DNA of 64,000 nucleotides. Origin: Galeruca laticollis. Its lineage: Eukaryota > Arthropoda > Insecta > Coleoptera > Chrysomelidae. The notes below the pieces were generated by a model that was not told the origin of the DNA, did no database searches, and was given only the letters and a program-made list of their open reading frames with translations. Shown one piece after another: positions 31,085-42,379 of the stretch (the first letter of the stretch is position 1; each line of letters begins with the position of its first letter). The stretch lies in assembly GCA_963921935.1 (NCBI GenBank), contig OY998179.1, forward strand, positions 22,255,114 to 22,319,113. The letters are read 5' to 3'. The position numbers and the translations under genes are program-made.

Positions 31085-31640
31085 TGCAATATGATTTTGC
31101 TTCTTCTTTATTCTCATTATAAATAATATCAAGCAGTGACGATCATTCAATGGGTTCTTTAACTCGGAAAACCTGCTTTTGAGCGAATCTAAGGCAGATA
31201 AATGAAACAACTTGGGATGTTAACGTATCTTTGAAATTGATAGTGTTTGGAGCTCCTTCAAAACCAAATTCGTAATAGATATTGATACTGTCAAAAATCA
31301 CCGCGTAATCACCTACCTTTGGAGGTTGCCAGATTATGTCTGTTAACTTATAATTTTAATTCGGCAAGGACCCGTACTTGTTTGGAATGTCTTAAATGTT
31401 ATTACAGTCAAAGAAGAGTTAGTTAGAATTCAACCGGTTTTTAATACATGCATGTTGTGAAATTGTTTGGAATGAAGTAAAACGATATGAAGAATTTGGT
31501 ATTTCTGTTGATGTGCTAAAATTATACAAATTATACAAGCAAGCACTTTTACATAACAAAACGTGATGTTTACTTGAAAAAAACTTTTCCCGAACGCAGA
31601 AATTACGCGAATCAGCTGTTAGTGAAAGCAAAAGCTTGAT
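31085..31640. other. Coding-like fragments on both strands, family not recognised
   Basis: On the minus strand near 31340-31150 a frame reads TDIIWQPPKVGDYAVIFDSI, EFGFEGAPNTINFKDTLTSQ without stops. On the plus strand near 31455-31565 another reads EIVWNEVKRYEEFGISVDVL, KLYKLYKQALLHNKT before a stop, then CLLEKNFSRTQKLRES. Both have protein-like composition and are probably transposase relics, but I cannot name them. Confidence 0.35.
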
Positions 31641-32089
31641 TTACCATCTCTTCATGGCTATAAATCTTTCACCTTTTTCTGAGACTTGATTTCAATTTCT
31701 CTTTGACTTATACGGAGATTTCCATTCATCATTTCCTTAACTTTATCGATGTTAAGTTCAGTTGGAAAGGTTGATGATTGGCCAAATTCCAACACATCCT
31801 CATCGCTTTTGAACTACTCATACGATAAAGTCTATGCAACATTTGCAATGTAAAATAAAATTCCAAAAGTTAATTTCTACCATCTCTTTTTTAACCCATT
31901 TACTCGCCGAGCTATGAATGAAGGGTTGATTAAAGAAAAAAATCACATCAGTGAATTCATTGGAACTTACTGTATGTTGATCCATAAAAAAATTATTCAT
32001 ACAGGCTGTGACGAAAAAAATAATGTTTCGTTTTCGCAAGAGTGGCCACATCTGGTGAAAATTTTTATATTTCAAATTTGAAAATGTGT
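31641..32089. other. Unassigned
   Basis: Includes an 85-codon minus frame (32075-31818) with no recognised motif. Probably non-coding. Confidence 0.35.
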
Positions 32090-33065
32090 AAGTTTCACAA
32101 TGGGTAACAAACTATACATTATGAAAAAAAACGAAACGGTTAGAATGTAGGTGACTTTGCATTTTTAACACATGAAAACTGTGTGACTTTTACACTGTCT
32201 GCAGCGCTTTCTTGTCTTTTCCGAATGACGAGAAATGATATGTCCCACTCTGTCTCTTCTGATTCCATCTGGTAACTCAGTACGAGCTGGTCTTCGTCGG
32301 CCTTGAGTGCTTTTATGTGTTATTATCAACATTTTGTGTTTTTAGAAGAGCCATAACCAAATAGGACCTGACTTCAAGTTGTGACATTTTGGGGTTTATC
32401 AGTTTACAATAAACCTATCAAAACTATTTATGAATAAAGGCCACCACCACTTCCACATCCGCGCACTCTAATGCTATAATTTGCGATTTAATTGTCATGG
32501 AGATCAATGCCGCCCATATATTTATTTTCTTTTATCACCAATGGTTGTGGTATATTTATTTTTATTTTGTGTTGTTTCCTGTCATAACGTTTTACAGGTT
32601 GAACTGACTCTATACAAATAATGTACATGATGATTTTGAACCAAACTTGTTGAAAGATCCTCTCTCTTTTCTCATGATTATGCTTGTTGCTTCAAGCTTA
32701 CAATTCGTAATGCGGTTATCTCGTATTGTTCCTGTTGCATATATATTTGTTTCGCAGAGAAATGAGATAAGCCTAGAGGACGAAAAAAAGTTGTCGAAGA
32801 ATACCCTGTGTGAAGAAGGATCCTCGACGACTTTCAGCAAACTCTGACAATAACATCTGCTCCGAGGCCCATTTCTGTTTTTTTTTCTTTTCTTGCTTTG
32901 CCGTATGGAATAAATTGGAATAAATATCCATCATCTGAACAGAGACGCCATAGTTTAAAGCCTAAACGGACTGGTTTTTCTTTTGTAAACCTTTTAGCAG
33001 AATGTTATTCCACGTTCTATACTTTTTGATTTTACTGTAGAGGTTATAATGGCACTCTCTCAAAG
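32090..33065 (-). pseudogene. PiggyBac-type transposase fossil
   Basis: On the minus strand: FTKEKPVRLGFKLWRLCSDD, GYLFQFIPYGKARKEKK (32990-32900), then in another frame VFFDNFFSSSRLISFLCETN, IYATGTIRDNRITNCKLEAT (32800-32700), SVQPVKRYDRKQ and PQPLVIKENKYMGGIDLHDN (32600-32480) and a C-terminal cysteine-rich part RCRQCKSHTVFMC (about 32180). The KPVRxGFKLW, DNFF-S, ATGT-R-NR and MGG-D-HDN motifs are diagnostic of piggyBac/PGBD transposases; the third catalytic aspartate region is present but a stop follows it. Multiple frameshifts. N terminus is missing beyond 33065. Confidence 0.85.
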
Positions 33066-33139
33066 CAACAAATTATGAACGGAGGCTGAAGAGTGATTAT
33101 GACGAGCCAATCAATCGTCTTAAGCAGTGGCAGAAGTGC

Positions 33140-33440
33140 AGGCGTTCCAGGTCCGTTAAGCTGGCCCCCCGGCTAGATTTTTTCTACCAAAATGCTAGCA
33201 CACATAAATGGCACCTAGCACAACCTAGCACAACAATTTTTATAGCTAGCACACCAACAGCTTACAATAAAAATGCTTTTGAATTCGGGTGGGGCCTGGT
33301 TAACGCTAGCCCCCCCGGTTGGAATTTTTTCGCCAAAATGCTAGCACAGATAAAGGACACCTAGCACAATCTAGCACACCATTTTTTATAGCTAGCACAG
33401 CAACTACACTTTTAATTCTGGGGAGTGGGACGGAGGTCAG
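33140..33440 (+). repeat. Left arm of a foldback element made of two tandem units
   Basis: Two units of about 140 bp, each with CCCCCCGG near its start, AAAATGCTAGCACA, CACCTAGCACAA and TTTATAGCTAGCACA. The pair is repeated inverted at about 36440-36705. The CTAGCACA motif occurs several times per unit. Confidence 0.8.
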
Positions 33441-34088
33441 TGAAATAACGCTATACTTACTCGATGAATAAATAAATGGATAAATGAATAGGTTGAATAT
33501 AATTGTAAAACGGCTGGTTTAATTGTTTCTTACTGTAGTTACGAATATTTTTCGGAATATTCCACTCGTATGGTAAAAATTCCAAATGAAGCAGGATCTT
33601 TTCGGAGATAACTCTCCGGCAGTGCCGATAATTTCCCTTTTAAGTCCGTATCTAAGTAACAATTGTTGTTATTATCATAATTTTAATTTAAAATATCATA
33701 AAAATGTCACGGTTTGAAAACGATTCTTCAAGATTAATCCAAAAATAAGTGATTGAAAATGAACCAAAAAGGGTGATTAAATACCATGTAATGTTGTTTA
33801 AATAATATAAATTTCGCATTAATACAGTTTTATGTCGTCTAATCGAGAAATATTCTATCGAATTACACTCATGAAAATAGTTAGATCATTAGTTTTACTT
33901 ATATAGTCCATGTTACTTGTAATATTATTAGAAAGAATACATATTATTACAACCATCAGCCCTTCGGGGAAACCCTTTCTTAACCCAAACATCTGATTCG
34001 GCCAGTTTGGATGTACCTACAAGAATTTTATTTACTCTTAAGACCCCTAAAAACGGCATTATAAAAATGATTCAAATTTTAACGATAG
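33441..34088. other. Foldback interior left of the LINE
   Basis: No gene seen. Confidence 0.4.
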
Positions 34089-34100
34089 ACTTGGTTTAAC

Positions 34101-35278
34101 AGCTGGAGGAGCAATCGGGTTTTAGAGCTGGAAGAACCTGCACAGACAACGTTTTTTGCTTAAAACAGATGATAGAAAAAAAAATGGGTACCAATCAGGA
34201 TGTACATCTCATGTTTATTGACCTCCAAAAAGCATATGATACGGTTCCTGTAAATAAGTTATGGAAAGTCCTACAAGAAACTAATATTAGTCATACCCTA
34301 ATAAAAGCCTTGAAAAATCTCTACGACCAAACGATATCACAAGTAAAAGTAGGCAATAAATTGTCACCAGAATTTATAGTAAATAAAGGACTACGCCAGG
34401 GATGCTGTGTCTCACCCACACTATTTAAAATCTATGTAGCCCGAGCACTAAACCTGTGGAAGAGAAAGTGTAAGGGAATGGGTGTTGACCTTGGCGGTGT
34501 CTGTCTATATACCTTACAGTTTGCGGATGATCAAGTCTTAATAGCAAATGACAAAGATGATTTAGAATATATGACACGTAAACTGCAGGAAGAATACGAA
34601 AAATGGGGTTTGCAACTTAATACCCAAAAAACTAAATATTTACCTATAGCACAAGAGAAGATGAACATAGAACTGGAAAAGGAAGAAATTGAGGCTTGCG
34701 ATGCATATACATATTTAGGTGTAACTTTCGACATAACAGGGAAGGACGACAAAGAAATAAATAAACGTATCACACAAGCTAGACGGATAATTGGGTGTTT
34801 AAATGGGATATTTTGGAGTAAGGAAATCGGAAAACATAGAAAATATAATATCTACGAAACCCTCATAAAGAGCAGCCTATTATATGGGTCAGAAACGTGG
34901 CGAATAACAGAAAACAACAAAAGACGATTAGAAGCTGTAGAAATGGATGTATTCAGAAGATCGTTAGGAATCAGCAGAAGACAAAGAATACGAAATGAGG
35001 ATGTACGTCTCCAAATGGGGATAGAAGGCTCCTTAATAACGGACATCGAGAGAAAACAATTAGTGTGGTACGGGCATGTTCAGAGGATGGAAGAGAAAAG
35101 ACTTCCCAAGAAAGTAATGAACTGGATGCCGCCTAATCGTCGAAAACGCGGAAGACCTAGGAAAACATGGAAAGAAGGAATAGCGAAGGCGATGAGCTCA
35201 CGAGACCTGAGAGAGGGCCAATGGGACGATAGGAAGAGATGGAAGTTAGACATCCGACAACGTCGAAAGACGTTTTAA
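34101..35278 (+). CDS. LINE reverse transcriptase and C terminus, open but truncated
   Basis: Open in one frame from the truncation point (LEEQSGFRAGRTCTDNVFC) to a TAA at 35278; the first ATG is at 34169. RT motifs: LMFIDLQKAYDTVP (A), GLRQGCCVSPTLFKIY (B), LQFADDQVLIAND (C, catalytic F-A-D-D), KTKYLPI and YTYLGVTFD (D/E). The C terminus has RQLVWYGHV-type and PNRRKRGRPRKTWKEGIAK sequence. Endonuclease and ORF1 are absent, so it cannot retrotranspose by itself. The family is the same as 19760-20161. Confidence 0.9.
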
Positions 35279-35279
35279 A

Positions 35280-35283
<4 letters not shown>

Positions 35284-35309
<26 letters not shown>
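35284..35309 (+). repeat. (TA)n LINE tail
   Basis: 13 or so TA units between the LINE 3' UTR and the target duplication. Confidence 0.9.
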
Positions 35310-35311
<2 letters not shown>

Positions 35312-35321
35312 TTGGTTTAAC

Positions 35322-36439
35322 GACCCTTTTAAAAAGTCCGATGAGAACTTCAGATGGATTATACCTAGTTTTTAGAAAAATAAGAATACATATGTCATCA
35401 ATTTTGCTGCCTTCCATTTAATACCCATATTGTAAGAAAGCAAAAAAAATAGTCCACTTTCTTAGGTCCGCCAACTTTGGTGATCCGCCATGTTGAATTT
35501 AGAATAACGTCACATACCTAATCATGGATTGGCATGCAAACTAGACTATACAGAATTTCAAATCAATCGGTTGAAGATATCTGCTTCAAAACTGAGTTGC
35601 AAGATTGCAACCGAACAAACGTGCATTGCCAGTTATATACTAAAAACTTTGAAAAATACTTAGTAGTGTTGGTCTCTTATGATATGCCACAGAAATATTC
35701 GAAGCTCTGACTAACCGGCTCTGATAATTAAAAGCTGCACGTTCTAAGTTAACTTGGGAATTTAAAAAAATCTGATAGTGAAATGCAAAATTTATGTTAT
35801 CATTACACTGGTTAATTAACCATCAACTTCGGCAATAAATATTCTGGCAAATTTAAATATAAAGTTTGGGTGTTTCTTTCAAATAAGGACTACAGTGAAC
35901 CACGATGAGTCTAAAATATGTATTCTCAATATATTGGAACATTTTTAGGGATCTCAGCCGCCCCTTCCCAGATTGCAAAACTTTGTCCAAAGTACATATC
36001 CAACTCGGCTTCGCTTTTTTGGACATTTATTTATCCGACATGTCTGTACGCAAACGTTTGCCGTTGCCTTTTTTATAGTGTGACGTAATTTGCAATTTAT
36101 TCGTGCACGGATTGTTTCTGATTCCATGACTAAATGGTTGAATTTAATTATTTTGTTTTATTAAAATTACTATTATTTTAACAAAATTATTTTTAAAAGT
36201 GAAGGTTTTTTGTATTCTTTCGTTTTTCAGCATTAATTGAAAATAAATAGATAATTATTAATTAAATAACGGTTAATTATTAATTAATAAAATACCCTGC
36301 TAGATGGGAAAATATAGATATCACGCACAATCTGGCAACATCTGTTTAGTGGCCATTTTTTATAGCAAAATGATGTTTAGGGACAAATATATCCAACATT
36401 TTCATTCATTCGTGTAAACAAAGCATTATTTTGCAGACG
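35322..36439. other. Foldback interior right of the LINE
   Basis: No gene. Contains phrases related to the tandem repeat at 52393-52790: CCATTTAATACCCATATTG near 35415, CCGCCATGTTGAATTT near 35487 and CAAATCAATCGGTTGA near 35560, probably an older dispersed element. Confidence 0.45.
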
Positions 36440-36705
36440 CCCTCCACCCCCTGAATTCAAAAGCACTGTTGATGTACTAGCTATTAAAAATTTTGTGCTG
36501 GGTTGTGCTAGGTGTCTTTTCTTTGTGCGAAAAAATTCCAACAGGAGTGGGCTAGCGTTAACCTGGCCCTTCCCGAATTCCAAAGCTTTTTTATTGTAAG
36601 TTGTTGGTGTGCTAGCTATAAAAAATGATGTGCTAGGTTGTGCTAGGTGTCCTTGGTAACAAAAATCTAACCGGGGGGGGCAGCTTGCCGGAGCTAGGCG
36701 TTCCC
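36440..36705 (-). repeat. Right arm of the foldback element
   Basis: Inverted partner of 33140-33440, again two units with TGTGCTAGGTGTC and TGTGCTAGCTATAAAAA. Minus-strand frames across it are products of the repeat, not genes. Confidence 0.8.
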
Positions 36706-37729
36706 CCATTACGAAACTTCGTTTACTAGCATTTTGCGCCGCTGATGCGAAAACGCAACAAAATTTTTGAATGACTGTATTTTTATATACATATACGACG
36801 GAGTTTTCATGAGAACTAAACCTCCTTCATAAAATGTCAAATAATGAGATAATCATGTTGTGATACGCAGAAGTTACAGGGTGTGCTCACTTAGAATGAT
36901 TGAATAATAAAATTACGCAAATTTCAAAGTTGTATGAAACATTTAAAAACCTGACGTAATCTTCGCAGATAATCAGTCATCAATGACCATATCCTAACAT
37001 GCAAAAATAAGAATTTCGGTATCTGCTTTTGTAAAACATATGAATATTATAATGTTGCGTTTTCGCTTAACGGGTTAAATTATCAATTTCTGGTACTCTC
37101 TAGGCTAAATGTATATACAAAAGTTATTTTTTATGATAATGTCTGGTAGATATTATTAAATGAATTATGTAATGAAGGACGTAGTATCTCATCTATGTTT
37201 CAAACAATGCGCCCGTATATAATAAATTTTAAATGCTTGAGTTAAAATTCAGGTCATGCAGTTTTCACAAACTATTCCATCTACTAATATGGCTTTCATT
37301 TTGCATAGTAACCTTCTTGATGCAATACGCTACATTATCGGCTTATAATCATTCATTTAAGCTGTTGGACCAAAAATTTATTAATATAATAATAATAGTT
37401 ATTTTGTTATGAAAGTCGAGTTTCTTAATAGATAAATACCAACGTAACTCCGTAAGAAATATGTTTAGAATTAATAGGCATTAAATAATTTCATAAATCG
37501 GAAGTTCCTGTTTACATACGCGGGTTGTTGGAAACATAATCATAAATAAATTTGTTGATATTCAGTAGTGTGTAAAATTCGATTCAAACATATGTTTTTT
37601 TAATAATATATACTTTTTTCTCACACCATTCCTGTTACATATTCTATTTAACAAATTCCTCTCTTTCTTGTCAGCACGTTTCCATCGATATGCCGTTATT
37701 CATTTTGATTGATATTACTCTTATTTACC
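36706..37729. other. No gene seen
   Basis: AT-rich sequence between the two foldback structures. It includes the phrase ACAGGGTGTGCTCACTTAG near 36879, similar to dispersed repeat fragments elsewhere in the window. Confidence 0.45.
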
Positions 37730-38727
37730 TTTTACTTTTCCGCCAACCTATCTAATATGCGAGAAAAGTATTGGTTTACCCACAAAAAAACTGAAAATTT
37801 GAAATTTTTTTGAGTTATTTTTACGTTATCCATCAACAACAACACGAAAAAACGGTTTTTAGGAAAAAAATCCTGTGTGTATGTCGTCGTCGTTGTCGTC
37901 GGCCACTTTTCCTTCAAGTCTTGTTAGCACGATACAGCCTCCGGAGTGCAATAAGTCACCAATTTTATGATGGAATATTATTAAGGACATTTCACAGATA
38001 AACCCTATTGATTTTCAGCTCACTAGAGCCAGTACAACAGGTGCTATGGTACTTGAAGTACGACATTTTGTCGTTTTTCGAGAAATTTCAGTTTGTTAGC
38101 ACGATACAGCCTCCGGAGTTCAATAAGTCACCAATTTTATGATTGAATATTATTCAGGGCATCTCACTGATGAACCCTATTGATTTTCAGCTCACCAGAG
38201 CCAATACAACCGGTGCTACAGTACTTCAAGTACGATATTTTTGTCATTTTTGTAGAAGTTTCAGTTTGTTAGCACGATACAGCCTCCGGAGTATATACAA
38301 GTGATGAATTTTATGATTGGATATTATTCAGAGCGTCTTAAAGATGAACCCTATTGATATTGAGCTCACTAAAGCCAGTACAACGGGTGCTGTGGTACTT
38401 GAAGTACCAAATTTTTGTCATTTTTGGAGAATTTTCAGTTTGTTAGCACGATACAGCCTCCAGAGAGTATACGATTGATCAACTTTATGAATAAGTATTG
38501 TTCAAGGTGTCTCACAGATGTACCCTATTGATTTTCAGTTGACTAGAGGGAGTACAGCGGGTCCTATAAAACTAGATATACTAAATTTTTGGTTATTTTT
38601 GGAGAAATTTCGGTTTGTTAGCACGATACATCCCCCGAAGTGTATACAAGTAACAATTTTATCATATAATATTGTTCAGGGCCACAGATGCGGAAAAGTT
38701 AGTTTTAATCTTTAAAACCGTTTATTT
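37730..38727 (+). repeat. Left 1-kb arm of large foldback element, five 173-bp units
   Basis: After a 190-bp outer part (TTTTACTTTTCCGCC to GTCGTCGTCGTTGTCGTCGG) come five tandem units starting with GTTAGCACGATACA at 37923, 38095, 38268, 38442 and 38617, period 172-175 bp. Each holds CCTCCGGAGT (or variant), CCCTATTGATTTTCAG and, in most, the odd palindrome GTACTTGAAGTAC. The inner edge is GCGGAAAAGTTAGTTTTAAT. The inverted partner is 41262-42256. Confidence 0.88.
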
Positions 38728-39020
38728 ACTATTGTTACGGGAACCGTCACCTTTGACATAGCTTGCCATTGAACTTCTAACTGGAGATTGATATTTGACA
38801 TTAACGTTTGATATTATTTAGATTTTCTCGAGTTGGAAATGAGCAGATATTAGTGCTATAATCCTTATTTTGCAAATTTGCATTGCGATAACCAATGCCA
38901 AATTTTCAAAAATATAAGTCTTTCTAAAGTAGACTGTCAAAATGATTATATGAGTTTGTAAAGTCCGGAACATGAAATAGCGAATATGTTAAGATCTAAT
39001 CCGTTTTAGAAGAAGAAGAA
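38728..39020. other. Foldback interior before the Copia LTR
   Basis: No gene seen. Confidence 0.4.
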
Positions 39021-39399
39021 TGTTAAATTTCTAACACAATGGGCAAGGAGAGTGAAATGATACGCTCAAACAACGAGTCATAACTTTAAAAAGGCAACAT
39101 TAACTTAAAAATACTAATAAGTGACAATATCAAAAATAACTGTGACGGAGCATGAACACAGAGTCTAAAACAATCATGACGTGTCATTCTCTAGTTGTCA
39201 ACTTCATTCCTCCCCAACAATTTCCATTTCGTCCACGACGCGCTAACATAGCTCACAGTTTCCAACAAATAAAAAGAAAACAAAACAGTTATGTAGACAT
39301 GGTTTAAAAAAATATGTTGTAATGTAATAAATAAAATAAAAACGGTCACTTCTTAAATCAATTTTTCAATAATAAAAACATAAAATGAAAAATCTATCA
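39021..39399 (+). repeat. Probable Copia 5' LTR
   Basis: The end is set by the primer-binding site at 39400. The sequence ends CTATCA. A start at TGTTAAATTT (39021) would give a 379-bp LTR beginning TG and ending CA, but no second copy exists in the window to confirm this. AATAAA occurs several times near 39325-39390. Confidence 0.45.
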
Positions 39400-39413
39400 G
39401 GTTATGGGCCCAG
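39400..39413 (+). promoter_or_regulatory. Copia primer-binding site
   Basis: GGTTATGGGCCCAG is identical to the primer-binding site next to the LTR of Drosophila copia, which pairs with an internal part of initiator tRNA-Met. Confidence 0.75.
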
Positions 39414-39504
39414 ATGTTGCCCTCAATGTACGATAAAAAAAGGTGTAGTAAAAGTCAACGAAAGGGTGTGCCCTAGTAAATAAAACTTTTTAAAAATAAG
39501 AAGA

Positions 39505-40100
39505 TGGGCGAAAACGAAGAGATTAGTAACATCGACAAGCTTATAGATGCAGAATCCTTTGATTTGTGGGATTTCCAAATGGCAATATTTTTCAAAGCGA
39601 GTGGACTCTTTAACATTGTAGCAGGTGAGGAAAACATGTAAGATTTTACCCAAAGAAAAATAAAAAATTATGGATTCAAATAGGTAAAGCACAAACAATC
39701 ATGGTATCGACTGTGGATACAAAAGTCCTGGCACATATCATGAATTGTAAAACATCAGCTAAGATGTACATAAAACTTAAAAGTATATTTAAACAAGATA
39801 CTGCGGATCAAAAATGCAATATACTATAAGAGTTTTTTTGGTCGTTTATATACTCATGGCGCTCTGACTAAAAATTTTAAGGAAGTTATAAGTGATAAAA
39901 TGCTCATGTCAAAAATTTTGAGTACACCACCAGACCAATTCAAACATTTCAAAACTCCTTGGGAATATCTCCACAAAATGAAAAAACGCTGAATAATCTT
40001 ATAGCAAGGGTTTTTGTTGGAAGAACATAACAATAGAACAAATAATAATGAAGACAAATAAACAAATAACAAAGAAATATGTTTCAAAGTAATGAAAAAT
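39505..40100 (+). pseudogene. Copia gag fragment
   Basis: ATG at 39505: MGENEEISNIDKLIDAESFD, LWDFQMAIFFKASGLFNIV, a stop, then in other frames MVSTVDTKVLAHIMNCKTSA, MYIKLKSIFKQDTADQKCN, SDKMLMSKILSTPPDQFKHF and LLEEHNNRTNNN. This is the Copia-type gag (UBN2 fold) order: L-x-x-x-N/S-F-x-x-W at the start, the W-L/T-K linker, and the L-L-x-E-E end. At least three frameshifts. Next to the primer-binding site and LTR it is the 5' part of a Copia element whose continuation may be at 43600. Confidence 0.75.
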
Positions 40101-40103
40101 AAA

Positions 40104-40475
40104 CGGGTTTAAATATTGAAACGAAGTTTTCCGCATCTGTGAGATACCCTGAATAATATTCTATCATAAAATTGTCACTGGTATACATTTCTGGGGATGT
40201 ACCGTGTTAACAAACCGAAATTTCTCCAAAAGTAACCAAAATGCAGTATATCTGGATTTATAGGACCCGCTGTACTCGCTATAGTCAGCTGAAATTCAAT
40301 ATGGTACATCTATGAGACACCTTGAAAAATATCCAATTATAAAATTGGCCACTTGTATACACTCCGGAGGCTGTATCGTACTAACCCGAAATTTCTCCAA
40401 AAAGGACAAAAAATGTGGTACTTCAGGTACCATAGCACCCGTTGTACTAGCTCTGGTGAGCTAAAAATTAATGCT
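40104..40475 (-). repeat. Partial third copy of the foldback arm (two units, inverted)
   Basis: Begins with the inner-edge sequence (GTTTTCCGCATCTGTGAG) and holds two 173-bp units in minus orientation, ending after AGCTCTGGTGAGC. It is more diverged from the arms than they are from each other. Confidence 0.75.
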
Positions 40476-40584
40476 CGAAAGGCACACAATATTTTTTCTA
40501 CGTTGACCTTATTTTCAGACAAATAATTAAAAAATAGAATAGATGAGGCTTTTACTTGATGAAGATCCATACTGAACGATGAAA

Positions 40585-41245
40585 TAAAACAATATAGTTT
40601 GTTTAAATCTTCATATATTTGAACTAATGTTCAATTTAAACTGGTTGACGCGTTTCACTAACACAGTAGCTTTGTCAAAACGAATTAAGGTAAAATATAA
40701 AAATGTCTTAATATATACAGTGCTAAATCTATTTACTAAGGTTAACAATGGTATTGAAAGAAATTACCTGGAAATTCATTCACTACAAACATTCCTAAGC
40801 TATCTTCTAGGTAAAGAGGTTCAATAAAGGAGACTGATTGATATCTATTTGGTCGTTAAGGAGATTACCTGAATATTTATTTTTGTTAATCTCTAGGGCT
40901 TCTAATAGTTTAAATTTATTACAAGCCCTAGAGATTAACAAAAATAAATATTCAGGTAATCTCCTTAACGACCAAATAGATATCAATCAGTCTCCTTTAT
41001 TGAACCTCTTTACCTAGAAGATAGCTTAGGAATGTTTGTAGTGAATGAATTTCCAGGTAATTTCTTTCAATACCATTGTTAACCTTAGTAAATAGATTTA
41101 GCACTGTATATATTAAGACATCTTTATATTTTACCTTCATTCGTTTTGACAAAGCTACTGTGTTAGTGAAACGCGTCAACCAGTTTAAATTGAATATTAG
41201 TTCAAATAAATGAAGATTTAAACAAACTATATTGTTTTATTTCAT
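40585..41245. repeat. Near-perfect 0.66-kb palindrome
   Basis: Arms of about 320 bp (40585-40902 and 40921-41245) mirror each other almost perfectly around an 18-bp loop (TCTAATAGTTTAAATTTA region). Small differences (an A/G near 41140, TTAGTTC near 41200) remain. The same 60-residue frame appears on both strands (40627-40827 plus, 40997-41179 minus) because of the palindrome; the peptide is not recognised. It lies inside the larger foldback structure. Confidence 0.9.
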
Positions 41246-41261
41246 CGTTAATTAAAAAATA

Positions 41262-42256
41262 AACGGTTTCAAGGATTAAAACTAACTTTTCCGCATCTGT
41301 GGCCCTGAACAATATTCTATCATAAAATTGTTACTTGTATACACTTCGGGGGATGTATCGTGCTAACAAACCGGAATTTCTCCAAAAATAACCAAAAATT
41401 CAGTATATCTGGATTTATAGGACCCCCTGTACTCGCTCTAGTGAACTGAAAATCAATATGGTACATTCGTGAGACACCTTGAACAATATTCAATCATAAA
41501 ATTGATCAATCGTATACTCTCTGGAGGCTGTATCGTGCTAACAAACTGAAAATTCTCCAAAAATGACGAAAGTTTGGTACTTCAAGTACCATATCACCCG
41601 TTGTACTGGCTTTACTGAGTTGAATATCAATAGGGTTCATCTTTGAGACGCTCTGAATAATATCCAATCATAAAATTGGTCACTTGTATATACTCCGGAG
41701 GTTGTATCGTGTTAACAAACTGAAACTTCTCCAAAAATGACAAAAATTTCGTACTTAAAGTACTGTAGCACTTGTTGTATTGGCTCCGGTGAGCTGAAAA
41801 TCAATAGGGTTCATCAGTGAGATGCCCTAAATAATATTCAATCATAAAATTGGTGGCTTGTTGAACTCCGGAGGCTGTATCGTGTTAACAAACTGCAATT
41901 TCTCAAAAAAATACAAAATGTCGTACTTCAAGTACCATAGCACCCGTGGTACTGGCTCTGGTGAATTGAAAATCAATAGGGATCATCTGTGACATGTCCT
42001 TAACAATATTCAATCATAAAATTGCTGACTTATTGCACTCCGGAGGCTGTATCGTGCTAACAAGACATATAAGGAAAAGTGGCCGACGACAACGACGACG
42101 ACATACAGACAGGATTTTTTTTCTAAAACCCGTTTTTTCGGGTTGTTGTTTATGGAAAACGTAAAAATAACTCAAAAAAAAATTTCAAAATTCCAACTTT
42201 TTTTGGGGTAAACCAATACTTTTCTCGCATATAGAAAGGTGGGCGGAAAAGTAAAA
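41262..42256 (-). repeat. Right 1-kb arm of large foldback element
   Basis: Inverted partner of 37730-38727 with five units and the same outer segment (CGACGACAACGACGACGAC, then GGCGGAAAAGTAAAA at 42256). No clean target duplication is seen: left flank ends TTTACC, right flank begins CATGAAAA. Confidence 0.88.
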
Positions 42257-42261
42257 CATGA

Positions 42262-42379
42262 AAAGGCCTTTTACTGCGTCCCAAAGCTCTTCGTGTTCTA
42301 AATAAATCTGTACCACGAATTTCCACGTACCATAGTTCTCGTGCCCTTTTAGATGCTCGATCAGCGGAAGCTGGCTCAT
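42262..42379 (-). pseudogene. Copia gag N-terminal fragment
   Basis: On the minus strand MSQLPLIEHLKGHENYGTWK then FVVQIYLEHEELWDAVKG, the start of a Copia gag (K-L-x-G-x-N-Y-x-x-W). It breaks exactly where the foldback arm ends, so that element appears to have inserted in, or joined to, a Copia copy different from the one at 39505. Confidence 0.7.

Larger units (their letters stand above)
34101..35309 (+). mobile_element. 5'-truncated LINE with 12-bp target duplication
   Basis: ACTTGGTTTAAC occurs just before (34089-34100) and just after (35310-35321) the element: the target-site duplication. The 3' end is a (TA)n tail (about 35284-35309). The element starts inside the RT domain, the usual result of incomplete reverse transcription. 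With its open frame it is the youngest LINE copy here. Confidence 0.92.

Noticed and set aside
36377..36709. 110-codon minus frame with repeated HLAQPST
   Set aside because: Its internal repeats mirror the tandem units of the foldback arm; no conserved protein feature.
37923..38700. CRISPR-like array
   Set aside because: Repeats are 173-bp contiguous units without spacers, in eukaryotic DNA.
40627..41179. Identical 60-residue frames on both strands
   Set aside because: Product of the palindrome; no known motif and no sign of coding constraint. A possible hammerhead-like core (GTGAAACGCGTC) was considered, but the CTGATGA half is missing.
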